Assembly (NCBI GenBank): GCA_030833145.1
Contig: JAURHT010000005.1
Location: 1-41,855, forward strand
Direction of reading: 5' to 3'
Source of the DNA: Aquirufa sp.
Lineage (GTDB): Bacteria > Bacteroidota > Bacteroidia > Cytophagales > Spirosomataceae
Length of the DNA: 41,855 bases
The notes below the pieces were generated by a model. That model was not told the DNA's origin. It was given only the letters and a program-made list of their open reading frames with translations, and searched no databases. Every line of letters starts with the position of its first letter. Position 1 is the first letter of the stretch. Positions 9,088 to 17,315 of the stretch are shown here, in pieces. The translations under genes and the position numbers were made by a program.

Positions 9088-10179
9088 TTATTTTACGACT
9101 TCTTTAATTTCTACTTCGCCATCAGGTTTCACTTGGATGATACCGTTGGTAATCAAGGTATCGCCAATCGCTAATCCGTCTAAGATTTCAACGGTCTTGT
9201 CACCGCGCGTTCCCAAGGTAACCTTAGTGGAAACAGAATGGCCATTTTTCACGACATAAACTTTACTTCCTTTTGCTTCTGGAATGACTGCCTCTGTCGG
9301 AATTAAAATCGCAGAACCTTTCGTCTTCAGGATCAAATTCACTTTTGCGAAAGCCCCTGGAACTAATTCATTACCCGGATTAGGAGCTTGAGCCCGAATT
9401 TGTAACGTTCTTGTTTGTGGATCAATCTTCGGATCAATCGCATACACTCGACCGATATAGGTTTTTTCCTCGTTTTCTGTTACGAATTCGATGGTTCCGC
9501 CATTTTTTACTTGGGTGGCATATTTTGCTGGAATCGAGAATTCGATTTTCGCCGGATTCGTGTTCGTCAAAGTCGCAATTTGCGTGCTAGGAGAAATATA
9601 ACTTCCCATACTTACGTAACGGAAACCAATTCTGCCGGCAAATGGCGCACGGAGTGTTGTTTTTAAGATTTGGGCTTTTAAATCTTCGATATCCGCTGAA
9701 ATCGTATTTACCGAGTTCACTGCAATATCATATTCGCGTTGTGAGATTGCTTCTTTTTGAAGAAGGACTTTTTGACGCGCCTCATTGTCTTCCGCTAATT
9801 TCTTATTGAATCCTAGTTTGCGAAGACGTGCTTGTAAATCATCGTCGTTAATGCGAAGTAAAACCGTTCCTTTGGCTACGACATCCCCTTCTTTGATGTT
9901 CAATGCAATAATACGACCAGCGATTTCGGAGCGAATGTCTACCTCTTCGTTTGGCAAAATAGAACCCGTTGAATTGATCATATCATCCAAACGAGTCGAT
10001 TTAACCACCGTAACGACCACGGCTGTCTTGCCCCCTTTACCTCCTGGGCCACCTTTTTCTTTTCCTTTCTCTTTCGTTTCAGCTGAGAAAAAAGTCTTTT
10101 TGATTTTCGGATAAAAGGCCAAACCCAAGATCAAGGCAATGGTCAAAACCGACAGAAGCGTCTTTGTAATTTTATTCAT
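9088..10179 (-). CDS. RND efflux periplasmic adaptor (membrane-fusion protein)
   Basis: A 363-residue HlyD/AcrA-type adaptor linking the RND pump to an outer-membrane channel. It has an N-terminal membrane anchor (about 7-24), then a Gly/Lys-rich linker (about 36-50), a split biotinyl-lipoyl domain (EVDIRSEIAGRI ... TTLRAPFAGRIG), a short helical hairpin between the halves, a beta-barrel domain and a C-terminal membrane-proximal domain. There is no Cys lipobox, so the anchor is a transmembrane helix rather than a lipid. It precedes the pump gene by 7 bp. An inverted repeat lies upstream, between it and the Lrp-type regulator gene. Confidence 0.92.
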   Translation of the reverse strand: MNKITKTLLSVLTIALILGLAFYPKIKKTFFSAETKEKGKEKGGPGGKGGKTAVVVTVVKSTRLDDMINSTGSILPNEEVDIRSEIAGRIIALNIKEGDVVAKGTVLLRINDDDLQARLRKLGFNKKLAEDNEARQKVLLQKEAISQREYDIAVNSVNTISADIEDLKAQILKTTLRAPFAGRIGFRYVSMGSYISPSTQIATLTNTNPAKIEFSIPAKYATQVKNGGTIEFVTENEEKTYIGRVYAIDPKIDPQTRTLQIRAQAPNPGNELVPGAFAKVNLILKTKGSAILIPTEAVIPEAKGSKVYVVKNGHSVSTKVTLGTRGDKTVEILDGLAIGDTLITNGIIQVKPDGEVEIKEVVK

Positions 10180-10196
10180 AGTAATAGGTTTTCATA

Positions 10197-10232
10197 CTAA
10201 GGTAATCAAATCCAAGGAAAGGATTACCCTAA
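10197..10232. repeat. Inverted repeat between lrp-like and acrA-like genes
   Basis: Perfect 7-bp arms GGTAATC (10201-10207) and GATTACC (10222-10228) extend imperfectly to 11 bp on each side. A competing inner hairpin AATCC/GGATT (10209-10213, 10221-10225) shares bases with it. No T-run follows on the minus strand, so it is not a good terminator. It is the only notable structure in the 62-bp gap before the efflux genes and could be an operator for the adjacent Lrp-type regulator or an mRNA hairpin. Confidence 0.4.
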
Positions 10233-10241
10233 CTTATAGGC

Positions 10242-10724
10242 TTAATTGGTTAAAGAATTCGAAATCCAAGGCATAAACTGCTCATTCTCTACTTCATTCA
10301 TCACGAAATGACTTTGAGCGTTGCCGATGTTTTTAATACTAGCGAGTTTGTGCAAAATAAATTCGCGGTATTCATCCATATCTGCGACCACGATTTTCAA
10401 CAGAAAATCACTGTGTCCTGAAACGCAATAGCATTCTTGCACTTCGACTAATTGCATCACATCTTGTTCAAATTGCTTCAAATAGTCTGCCGCGTGCTCT
10501 TTCAGGGAAATGTCACAGAAAACGGTTAAGGTTTTTCCTAGTTTGGCAGGATTGATCATCGCTCGATAACCCGTGATCACGCCCTCTTTTTCCATCCGTT
10601 TGATGCGTTCGTGGATAGGCGTCGCGCTCATCCCTAGACGAGCGGCCATTTCTTTGTTCGAAAGAAACGCGTCTTCGTGCAGAAATGCGAGGATCTTTTT
10701 ATCGATGTCGTCAATTTTTGCCAT
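10242..10724 (-). CDS. Lrp/AsnC-family transcriptional regulator
   Basis: A 160-residue feast/famine regulator: an N-terminal winged helix (IDKKILAFLHEDAFLSN, recognition helix around MSATPIHERIKRM) and a C-terminal RAM/AsnC ligand-binding and oligomerisation domain ending in a short extension. An upstream in-frame ATG at 10763 would overlap the gldH coding region by 35 bp; the ATG at 10724 gives the usual family N-terminus (MAKIDDIDKKIL) and sits 4 bp after the gldH stop, so I chose it. Its position just before the efflux genes suggests it may control them, but Lrp-type genes often act elsewhere. The effector, probably an amino acid, is unknown. Confidence 0.92.
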   Translation of the reverse strand: MAKIDDIDKKILAFLHEDAFLSNKEMAARLGMSATPIHERIKRMEKEGVITGYRAMINPAKLGKTLTVFCDISLKEHAADYLKQFEQDVMQLVEVQECYCVSGHSDFLLKIVVADMDEYREFILHKLASIKNIGNAQSHFVMNEVENEQFMPWISNSLTN

Positions 10725-10728
10725 ACTA

Positions 10729-11226
10729 TTATTTTCTCTCGTTTTTTTCCACAAGTAGTCCAAACGAAACCATCCCCGCTAGCGTATCTACTCGCATCGA
10801 TTGCGCTACCTGAATTTGGTATTTACCTGGTTTAGGAAACTTTAAAGCAGGATAAACGAGGAATTTTTTCTCATAAATATCGCCAAAACCGGCGCCTTTC
10901 GGCTTACCCGTTTTAGGGTCATATAGGATTGCTTCAGCTAAACCTTTTTGAATGGTTGTCCCTTTGGCATCTAGAATACTCGGGCTGAAATATAAGTTAT
11001 AGAATGGGTAGGCATTGTTTTGGCGCACCACCACATAAGCAGAATAACTGCTCGTAGAATCAGCCACTTCTACGTTAAAACGCACAGGTTGTTTTTGTAT
11101 CCAGCCTGACTCAGGAAAGCTCGAAGTGTCGTCAATAACCACATTCGAATCACTGCAGGCAAAGAATAACAGCTCAAACAGGAAAATGAATCCAAGGCTA
11201 AGCTTCAGGGGTAGGCGCTGCACCAT
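10729..11226 (-). CDS. gldH: GldH-type gliding motility lipoprotein
   Basis: A 165-residue lipoprotein with a signal sequence and lipobox LFFAC (Cys24), followed by Ser/Asp residues. The mature domain (about 40-160) matches my recollection of GldH, a lipoprotein required for gliding in Flavobacterium johnsoniae and found in T9SS-bearing Bacteroidota. The open frame runs upstream to 11499, but that part is the antisense-like shift of the Arg/Pro repeat region of the preceding gene; the ATG at 11226 leads directly into a signal peptide, so it is preferred. The start lies 29 bp inside the end of the ricT-like gene, suggesting translational coupling. A porE-like gene and a T9SS cargo protein elsewhere in the window support a functional T9SS. 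Confidence 0.8.
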   Translation of the reverse strand: MVQRLPLKLSLGFIFLFELLFFACSDSNVVIDDTSSFPESGWIQKQPVRFNVEVADSTSSYSAYVVVRQNNAYPFYNLYFSPSILDAKGTTIQKGLAEAILYDPKTGKPKGAGFGDIYEKKFLVYPALKFPKPGKYQIQVAQSMRVDTLAGMVSFGLLVEKNERK

Positions 11227-12664
11227 CTCTCGGAGGTCTTGGTTTGAATTTCTTTTTCTTCTTGAACGGTTTCGGTGTGGCTGTTCCACCATCAGCTGCT
11301 GGAGTCGATCCTTCTGGACGATTTTGTCCTTCTGGACGCGATCCGCGATTTTCGCCTTCTGGCCTAGGTCCACGCTCGGGGCGAGGGCCTCTATTCTGTC
11401 CTTCTGGGCGTGGTCCGCGATTTTCGCCTTCTGGTCTTGGAGGTCTAGGTCCGCGTTCTGGACGAGGCCCACGATCTTGTCCTTCCGGACGTGGTCCACG
11501 ATTTCCGCCGTCTCTATTACCTCGGTTATTTCGGTTGTTGCGATTACCCGATTTCATTCCACCGTATTTCTTATCCATCCGCTCTAAATCAGAATTTAGC
11601 TCAGATAAGGTAGGTTTTTCAACGGCTGGAGCATCTGGATTTAGATCTTCAAACGACTCTGGAATAATCCCTTTTTTATTTAAATCAACAATTTCTGCGA
11701 CGCGATCGCAGCTCACTGGAATCCAGATAGCCTCTTCGCCCACAATACCAAACCACATCATTCGCTTGAAAATATCCGTCTTCTGCAAAATGGCCTCTCC
11801 ACGCTTTGTTTTTAAACGACCCTCAATGGTAGGAATGCTCTTTAGGGCATCCATATAAGTCTCTAACTCGTAGTTTAAACAGCATTTTAAACGACCACAT
11901 TGGCCGCTTAATTTGACTGGATTCAGTGATAAGTTTTGGTAACGAGCTGCTGAAGTAGTTACGTTTTTGAAATCCGATAACCAGGTTGAGCAACATAATT
12001 CACGTCCACAAACCCCGATTCCACCTAATCTACCTGCTTCTTGACGAAGAGATATTTGTTTCATTTCGACCCGAATCTTGAATTCGGTCGCTAGCAATTT
12101 GATTAATTCGCGGAAATCGACGCGGTCTTCAGATGAATAATAGAAGATCGCTTTGGCCCCATCGGATTGGAATTCTACGTCAGAAAGCTTCATGTTTAGC
12201 TTTAAGTCGCTGATAATTTGGCGTCCACGGTACATCGTAGGTAAGTCACGCGCCATCGATTGCTCGTGCTTCTCGATGTCTTTTTCTGTCGCTAAACGGA
12301 AAATGTTTTTAACCTTATCGTCGTCTTTGATATTCTTCTTCAGCAATTGAAGGCGAACGAGTTCTCCTTGTAGGGAAACAACGCCTAACTGAGTTCCGCT
12401 GCTGGAATCGACCATAACAGAGTCTCCCGTATGTAGTTCTAATTGATCTGCATTACGGAAATATTCTTTTCTGCCTCCTTTGAATTTTACTTCCACGATG
12501 TGGTAGCGTTGAAAAGAAGGGACGTCTAAGTCTGATAACCAGTCAAAAACGTTCATTTTATTGCAACCACCTGAGCCGCAACCGCCATTACTTTGACAGC
12601 CTTTTACCTCCCCGCTTTCGCTGGGAGATCCGCAGGACCCACTGGAACATGATTTACACGCCAT
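11198..12664 (-). CDS. PSP1-domain (RicT/YaaT-like) protein with Arg/Pro-rich tail
   Basis: A 488-residue protein. The N-terminus is Cys/Gly-rich (residues 1-35, several CxxC-like groups). The PSP1 core spans about 50-310 and includes the conserved Cys cluster (GGIGVCGRELCCSTW and SGQCGRLKCCLNYE). In Bacillus subtilis the family member RicT works with RicA and RicF as an Fe-S protein complex that promotes RNase Y-dependent RNA processing. Residues about 375-488 form a low-complexity tail of NR, GPRPEG and GPRPER repeats ending in a Lys/Pro segment, predicted disordered. The start overlaps the purD stop by 11 bp. Bacteroidota copies are often labelled signal peptidase-like, which is not supported here. 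Role in this organism is inferred. Confidence 0.85.
   Translation of the reverse strand: MACKSCSSGSCGSPSESGEVKGCQSNGGCGSGGCNKMNVFDWLSDLDVPSFQRYHIVEVKFKGGRKEYFRNADQLELHTGDSVMVDSSSGTQLGVVSLQGELVRLQLLKKNIKDDDKVKNIFRLATEKDIEKHEQSMARDLPTMYRGRQIISDLKLNMKLSDVEFQSDGAKAIFYYSSEDRVDFRELIKLLATEFKIRVEMKQISLRQEAGRLGGIGVCGRELCCSTWLSDFKNVTTSAARYQNLSLNPVKLSGQCGRLKCCLNYELETYMDALKSIPTIEGRLKTKRGEAILQKTDIFKRMMWFGIVGEEAIWIPVSCDRVAEIVDLNKKGIIPESFEDLNPDAPAVEKPTLSELNSDLERMDKKYGGMKSGNRNNRNNRGNRDGGNRGPRPEGQDRGPRPERGPRPPRPEGENRGPRPEGQNRGPRPERGPRPEGENRGSRPEGQNRPEGSTPAADGGTATPKPFKKKKKFKPRPPRDGAAPTPEA
11270..11545 (-). repeat. Degenerate repeats encoding NR and GPRPEG units
   Basis: The DNA encoding the tail of the ricT-like gene repeats variants of GPRPEG/GPRPERGPRPEGENR every 18-45 bases. 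The repetition opens long false reading frames on the opposite strand (for example 11244-11858) and probably makes this tract prone to length change. Confidence 0.7.
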
Positions 12665-13940
12665 ATCTTAATACATCTAATCCGATGTCTCTTCTAAAGT
12701 TTTTTCCTTCAAATTGAATGGTTTGAGCAGCCTTTTGTGATTTTTGGATCGCTCTTTCCAAGGTATTTGAAGTTCCAGTCAGTGCCATAACACGGCCACC
12801 GCTGGTAATAATATCGCCGTCTTTTGACGTCGTTCCTGCGTGGAAAACGATAGCGTCCTCCACTTTTTCTACTCCCGTTAACACATCGCCTTTGCGGTAT
12901 TCCTCCGGATAACCGCCTGCGACTAACATCGTAGTTACTGCGTATTGGTCCAAAATAGAAATTTTTTGTTCGCTCAGCGTGCCATTAGAGGCTGCAATTA
13001 ACAAAGATAGGAAATCTGATTCGATTCTAGGTAAAACGACTTCCGTTTCCGGATCCCCCATTCTTGCGTTGTATTCGATGACATAGGGCTCGCCTTCGTG
13101 GTTCATTAAACCAATAAAGATGAAACCTTTGTAGTCAATATTTTCTGCTTTCAAACCTTTCACTGTTGGTTCGATCACCTTTTGCTTCACTAATTCCATG
13201 AATTTCTCGTTCGCAAAAGGAACAGGAGAGACAGCTCCCATACCACCGGTATTCAAACCCTCGTCGTTTTCACCGATGCGCTTGTAATCTTTCGCCTCCG
13301 GTAAAACCACGTAGTTTTCGCCGTCTGTTAGAACGAAAACGGATAATTCGATGCCGCGAAGGAATTGTTCGATCACGACTTTGGAACTCGCATCTCCAAA
13401 CTTCGCGTCTAATAACATTTCATTCAAGGCCGTCTCTGCTTCTGCCAAAGTCAAGGCAATAATCACCCCTTTCCCAGCCGCTAAGCCGTCTGCTTTTAAC
13501 ACAATCGGTAAGGATTGTGTTTGTAAATAGGCTAAGCCTTCTGCAATCGTATCCTTCGTAAAGGTTTGCGATGCAGCCGTAGGCACGCCGTATTTGTGCA
13601 TAAAATTCTTCGAGAAGTCTTTGCTGCCTTCGATTTGGGCACCTTCAGCGCCTGGACCTACAATTCCTACGTGTTTCAGGTCGTCCTGAGATTCGATGAA
13701 ATCACGCACCCCTTTTACCAAAGGCTCTTCAGGACCCACGACTACTAAACCTATGTCGTGTGTGCGAATTGCCGTAGCGATTCCTTCAAAATCGGTCACG
13801 CCTATGGCTAAATTGGTTCCGCATTGTGCGGTTCCCGGATTACCCGGAGCAATGTATAAATTACCTAGGATAGGGCTTTGGCTAATCTTCCAAGAAAATG
13901 CGTGTTCACGGCCTCCAGCACCTAATATTAAAACGTTCAT
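12654..13940 (-). CDS. purD: Phosphoribosylamine-glycine ligase
   Basis: A 428-residue GARS enzyme that joins glycine to phosphoribosylamine with ATP, the second step of purine synthesis. The N-terminus MNVLILGAGGREHAFSWK is the family signature, the ATP-grasp region follows (VLKADGLAAGKGV near residue 150, and NTGGMGAVSPVP), and the metal-binding motif appears in EYNARMGDPETEVV near 290. Length is the family norm. It sits 7 bp after recQ and overlaps the ricT-like gene. No other pur gene is nearby. Confidence 0.97.
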   Translation of the reverse strand: MNVLILGAGGREHAFSWKISQSPILGNLYIAPGNPGTAQCGTNLAIGVTDFEGIATAIRTHDIGLVVVGPEEPLVKGVRDFIESQDDLKHVGIVGPGAEGAQIEGSKDFSKNFMHKYGVPTAASQTFTKDTIAEGLAYLQTQSLPIVLKADGLAAGKGVIIALTLAEAETALNEMLLDAKFGDASSKVVIEQFLRGIELSVFVLTDGENYVVLPEAKDYKRIGENDEGLNTGGMGAVSPVPFANEKFMELVKQKVIEPTVKGLKAENIDYKGFIFIGLMNHEGEPYVIEYNARMGDPETEVVLPRIESDFLSLLIAASNGTLSEQKISILDQYAVTTMLVAGGYPEEYRKGDVLTGVEKVEDAIVFHAGTTSKDGDIITSGGRVMALTGTSNTLERAIQKSQKAAQTIQFEGKNFRRDIGLDVLRYGV

Positions 13941-13947
13941 ATACTTA

Positions 13948-16263
13948 TTAATTGGCTAATTCACTCAAAAATTTAATGCGCATTAAACGAAGTTCTTCCT
14001 CCGTTACATCTTCGATTTCACAGTTTTCTAAGGCTTCTGCGATGTCATCCGTGTCCGCGGACATGAAGTATTCGTAGATTTCCTCTTGTTTATCTAGTTC
14101 CATCACCTGATTGATGTAATAATCGAGGTTCAATTTCGTGCCCGAGAAGCAAATCGTTTCGATCTCCTCGATCAATTCCGCCATACTCACCTCTTTTTGC
14201 TCGGCAATCAGGTCTAAATCGATTTTGCGATCGACTTGTTGAATGATGTAAATCTTGATTTTGGACCTGTTAACGGTCGATTTAACCACTACTTCTTTTG
14301 CCGTCTCGATTTCGTTTTCTTCCACGTAGCGATTAATCACATCGAGGAAAGGCTTACCGAATTTCACGACTTTACCCATACCCACGCCGTTGATTTGGGC
14401 CATTTCGTCCTGGGTAGTCGGATAAGTGGTCGCCATTTCTTCCAAAGAGGGATCTTGGAAAATCACGTACGGAGGTAAATTTTTCTCCTTTGCAATTTTC
14501 TTACGTAGGGTTTTTAATATGTCAAAGAGGGCGTCATCATAGGCTTTGGCCCCTAAAGCAGCGTTTTCATCCTCATTTTCAGCAGGCTCTGCCTCTTTTT
14601 CGTAATCGTGGTCTTTATAAAAAGTGACCGGGAATGACTCTTTCAAGAAAGCCTGGCCAGCCTCACTTAAGCGAAGAACGCCATAGTTTTCGATGTCCTT
14701 ATCCAATAGCCCGAAAATAGCCATTTGCTTGATAAAGGAAATCCATGGCGACTTTTCGTCTTCAATCGGCACCGGTTTCGAGGCTGTTTTGCGCATTTTC
14801 GGTTTCTTAGGCGCATCCTCGTCTCCGTCTTCGTCCTCTTCCTCGTCGTCGTCTTCATCTACCTCAGGGGAGATCCAAGAAACCGTTTTTCCTGCTCCAA
14901 ACAGTGATAATTTCTCCTGTTCGTGGCTTGCAATGAAGGAATTTGATTTGCCTTCCAAAAAGTCCGCAATATGCTCCGCGTCGAATTGCTCGCCGGTTTG
15001 CTGCACCGCTTTCAATACAAGGCTAACCTCCTCTTCCGCCTTAAACGTAGGCGTAGGGTGCATACAATTGTCGCAAAAACCGCAGTTTTCGGCCATATGC
15101 TCCCCAAAATAGTGGAGCAATTGCTTGCGGCGGCAAACGCCTAAATTTGTATAATAAACCATTTCAGACAAGAGAATCTTGGCATTCTCCTTCTCTGTCA
15201 CAGCCTTATCTTTATTGAACTTGTCTAATTTCAGGATGTCATCGTAGGTATAGAACAGGATACACGTTCCGTCCAAACCATCGCGACCCGCGCGACCTGT
15301 TTCCTGGTAATAACCCTCCAGTGATTTAGGAGCGTCATAGTGAATCACAAAACGGACATCCGGTTTATCGATTCCCATTCCAAACGCAATCGTCGCCACC
15401 ATCACATCCACTTCCTCATTCAAGAAAGCTTCTTGGTTCGCCATACGTACTTGCGGCTCTAAACCTGCGTGGTAAGGAAGAGCCTTCACGCTATTCACGT
15501 GTAATAATTCTGCAATTTCCTCCACACGCTTTCTCGAAAGGCAATAAATAATGCCCGCCTTACCGTTATGTGACTTAATAAAACGGATCAATTGCTTATC
15601 GATATCTTTCTTCGATCTAATCTCGTAATAGAGATTTTTGCGGTTGAAAGAGGATTTGAAAACGGTGGCATCTTCCAGATTTAAGGTCTTTTGGATGTCG
15701 ATCTGCACCTTAGGTGTAGCCGTCGCCGTTAAAGCGATGATGGGCATCTTCTCATCGATGGTCTCGATGATGGTACGTATTTTTCGGTATTCCGGTCTAA
15801 AATCGTGTCCCCATTCGGAGATACAGTGTGCCTCATCGATGGCGACAAAAGAGATTTTAGCCTGTTTTAAGAAGTTTAGGTTCTCTTGTTTATTCAGTGA
15901 TTCCGGGGCGATGTACAATAATTTAACGGCTCCAGAGATCACTTCGGCCTTTACCCGATTGATTTCAGCGCGGGTTAAAGAGGAATTTAAGAATTGGGCA
16001 TTTATGCCAAAAGCCAACATTTGATCTACCTGATTCTTCATCAACGCAATCAATGGTGAAATCACAATCGCCGTTCCTTCCATCACAATCGCTGGTAATT
16101 GGTAGCAAAGCGACTTGCCTGCGCCGGTAGGCATCAGAACGAAACTATTCTTTCCTTGAACGGTATTTAGAATAATGGCTTCTTGTTCACCCCGAAATTG
16201 GCTAAATCCAAAGGTTTTTTTTAGCTGTTCCTTTAAGCTATCGATCGTAATTGGATGGGGCAT
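13948..16263 (-). CDS. recQ: ATP-dependent DNA helicase RecQ
   Basis: A 771-residue 3'-5' DNA helicase of recombination and repair. It shows Walker A (PTGAGKS, Lys50), the DEAH box and aromatic-rich loop (IDEAHCISEWGHDFRPEYRK), helicase C with QETGRAGRDG, the zinc cluster (CRRKQLLHYFGEHM then CGFCDNC), an RQC winged helix, and an HRDC domain near 590-660. Between RQC halves there is an unusual acidic run (about residues 463-483, mostly Asp/Glu) followed by a Lys-rich patch. The protein is longer than E. coli RecQ (about 610 residues) because of this insert and a C-terminal extension of about 110 residues. It is the first gene of the long minus-strand run and is divergent from kdsD. Confidence 0.96.
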   Translation of the reverse strand: MPHPITIDSLKEQLKKTFGFSQFRGEQEAIILNTVQGKNSFVLMPTGAGKSLCYQLPAIVMEGTAIVISPLIALMKNQVDQMLAFGINAQFLNSSLTRAEINRVKAEVISGAVKLLYIAPESLNKQENLNFLKQAKISFVAIDEAHCISEWGHDFRPEYRKIRTIIETIDEKMPIIALTATATPKVQIDIQKTLNLEDATVFKSSFNRKNLYYEIRSKKDIDKQLIRFIKSHNGKAGIIYCLSRKRVEEIAELLHVNSVKALPYHAGLEPQVRMANQEAFLNEEVDVMVATIAFGMGIDKPDVRFVIHYDAPKSLEGYYQETGRAGRDGLDGTCILFYTYDDILKLDKFNKDKAVTEKENAKILLSEMVYYTNLGVCRRKQLLHYFGEHMAENCGFCDNCMHPTPTFKAEEEVSLVLKAVQQTGEQFDAEHIADFLEGKSNSFIASHEQEKLSLFGAGKTVSWISPEVDEDDDEEEDEDGDEDAPKKPKMRKTASKPVPIEDEKSPWISFIKQMAIFGLLDKDIENYGVLRLSEAGQAFLKESFPVTFYKDHDYEKEAEPAENEDENAALGAKAYDDALFDILKTLRKKIAKEKNLPPYVIFQDPSLEEMATTYPTTQDEMAQINGVGMGKVVKFGKPFLDVINRYVEENEIETAKEVVVKSTVNRSKIKIYIIQQVDRKIDLDLIAEQKEVSMAELIEEIETICFSGTKLNLDYYINQVMELDKQEEIYEYFMSADTDDIAEALENCEIEDVTEEELRLMRIKFLSELAN

Positions 16264-16315
16264 AATTTGATTAATGGGTTGTTTCGGCGATGATAAGATT
16301 CTGAGGGCTTCTACT

Positions 16316-16323
16316 TATCTTTG
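16316..16323 (+). promoter_or_regulatory. -7 promoter element of kdsD/kpsF
   Basis: TATCTTTG matches TAnnTTTG exactly and ends 20 bp before the TTG start at 16344. No TTG is found 19 bp upstream, so the -33 part is weak. Confidence 0.5.
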
Positions 16324-16343
16324 CCCTACAAATTCTTCTAACA

Positions 16344-17312
16344 TTGAAATTAAGCAAAAATATCCAATCCACAGCAAAAAAAGTTTTAACGCAGGAAGCT
16401 GAGGCTATTCTGCAGGTGAGCGCCGGAATTAATTCGGATTTTGAGGCTTGTGTAGAACATTTGTTGAGTATCCCGGGGCGCATTGTGTTCACGGGAATCG
16501 GTAAATCCGCCATCATTGCCCAGAAAATTGTGGCTACCATGAATTCCACCGGAACGCCGGCCTTGTTTATGCACGCGGCAGATGCGATTCACGGGGACCT
16601 AGGCATGATTCAGGACGGTGATGCGGTGATCTGTATTTCGAAGTCAGGCGATACGCCGGAAATCAAGGTGCTCGTGCCTTTGATCAAGCGTTTGTCTGTG
16701 AAATTGATCGCGATGGTTTCGAACAAGAACTCGTATTTAGGCCAACAATCGGATTATATTTTACACGCTTTAGCGGAGCAGGAGGCAGATTTATTGAATC
16801 TCGCGCCTACAACTTCCACGACTGTGGCCTTGGCTTTAGGCGACGCTTTAGCGGTTTGTTTGTTAGAATGTAAAGGATTTACGGCACAGGATTTTGCCAA
16901 ATACCATCCAGGCGGCGCCCTCGGCAAACGCCTTTATTTAAAAGTGGGCGACATTTATCCGACCCACGATTTTCCAGCCATCTCCCACACGGCCTCCATT
17001 CAAGAAGCGATTCACGAAATTTCGTCGAAGCGTTTAGGCGCGACGGCAGTATTGGATGCGCAAGGAGATTTAGTGGGAATTATTACGGATGGCGACGTTC
17101 GCCGTACTTTAGAGAACTCGAAAGATTGGTCTGCGATTGTGTTAGCGGACATGATGAATACCACACCGAAGACAATTGAGGCGGAGGCATTTGCCACCGA
17201 AGCTTTGGCGATCATGCAAAGCAAAAATATCACACAACTGGTGGTGACGGCAAATAAAAAGGCCGTAGGATTTGTCCATCTCCACGACCTGTTGAAAGAG
17301 GGTATCGTCTAA
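16344..17312 (+). CDS. kdsD: Arabinose-5-phosphate isomerase (KdsD/KpsF family)
   Basis: A 322-residue sugar isomerase converting ribulose-5-phosphate to arabinose-5-phosphate, the first step to Kdo for lipopolysaccharide. An SIS domain (about 30-175) shows the FTGIGKSAIIAQKI and ISKSGDTPEIK signatures; the segment APTTSTTVALALGDALA is also typical. Two CBS domains fill about 200-322. The start is TTG at 16344: it gives the full-length N-terminus, no ATG or GTG lies in frame between the promoter element and the SIS domain, and the position suits the TATCTTTG box. The stop is 3 bp from the end of the convergent DUF4293 gene. Confidence 0.93.
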   Translation: MKLSKNIQSTAKKVLTQEAEAILQVSAGINSDFEACVEHLLSIPGRIVFTGIGKSAIIAQKIVATMNSTGTPALFMHAADAIHGDLGMIQDGDAVICISKSGDTPEIKVLVPLIKRLSVKLIAMVSNKNSYLGQQSDYILHALAEQEADLLNLAPTTSTTVALALGDALAVCLLECKGFTAQDFAKYHPGGALGKRLYLKVGDIYPTHDFPAISHTASIQEAIHEISSKRLGATAVLDAQGDLVGIITDGDVRRTLENSKDWSAIVLADMMNTTPKTIEAEAFATEALAIMQSKNITQLVVTANKKAVGFVHLHDLLKEGIV

Positions 17313-17315
17313 AAC

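Noticed and set aside
10725..10763. Upstream ATG for the Lrp-type gene
   Set aside because: It overlaps gldH by 35 bp and adds 13 residues absent from the family; ATG at 10724 fits better.
11244..11858. Plus-strand frame of 204 codons (and 11126-11587, 153 codons)
   Set aside because: It is opposite the Arg/Pro repeat region of the ricT-like gene and its Pro/Ser/Gly/Arg-rich translation only mirrors those repeats.
14693..15112. Plus-strand frame of 139 codons
   Set aside because: Antisense to the acidic insert and zinc region of RecQ; the Ser-rich translation is that of reversed Asp/Glu codons.
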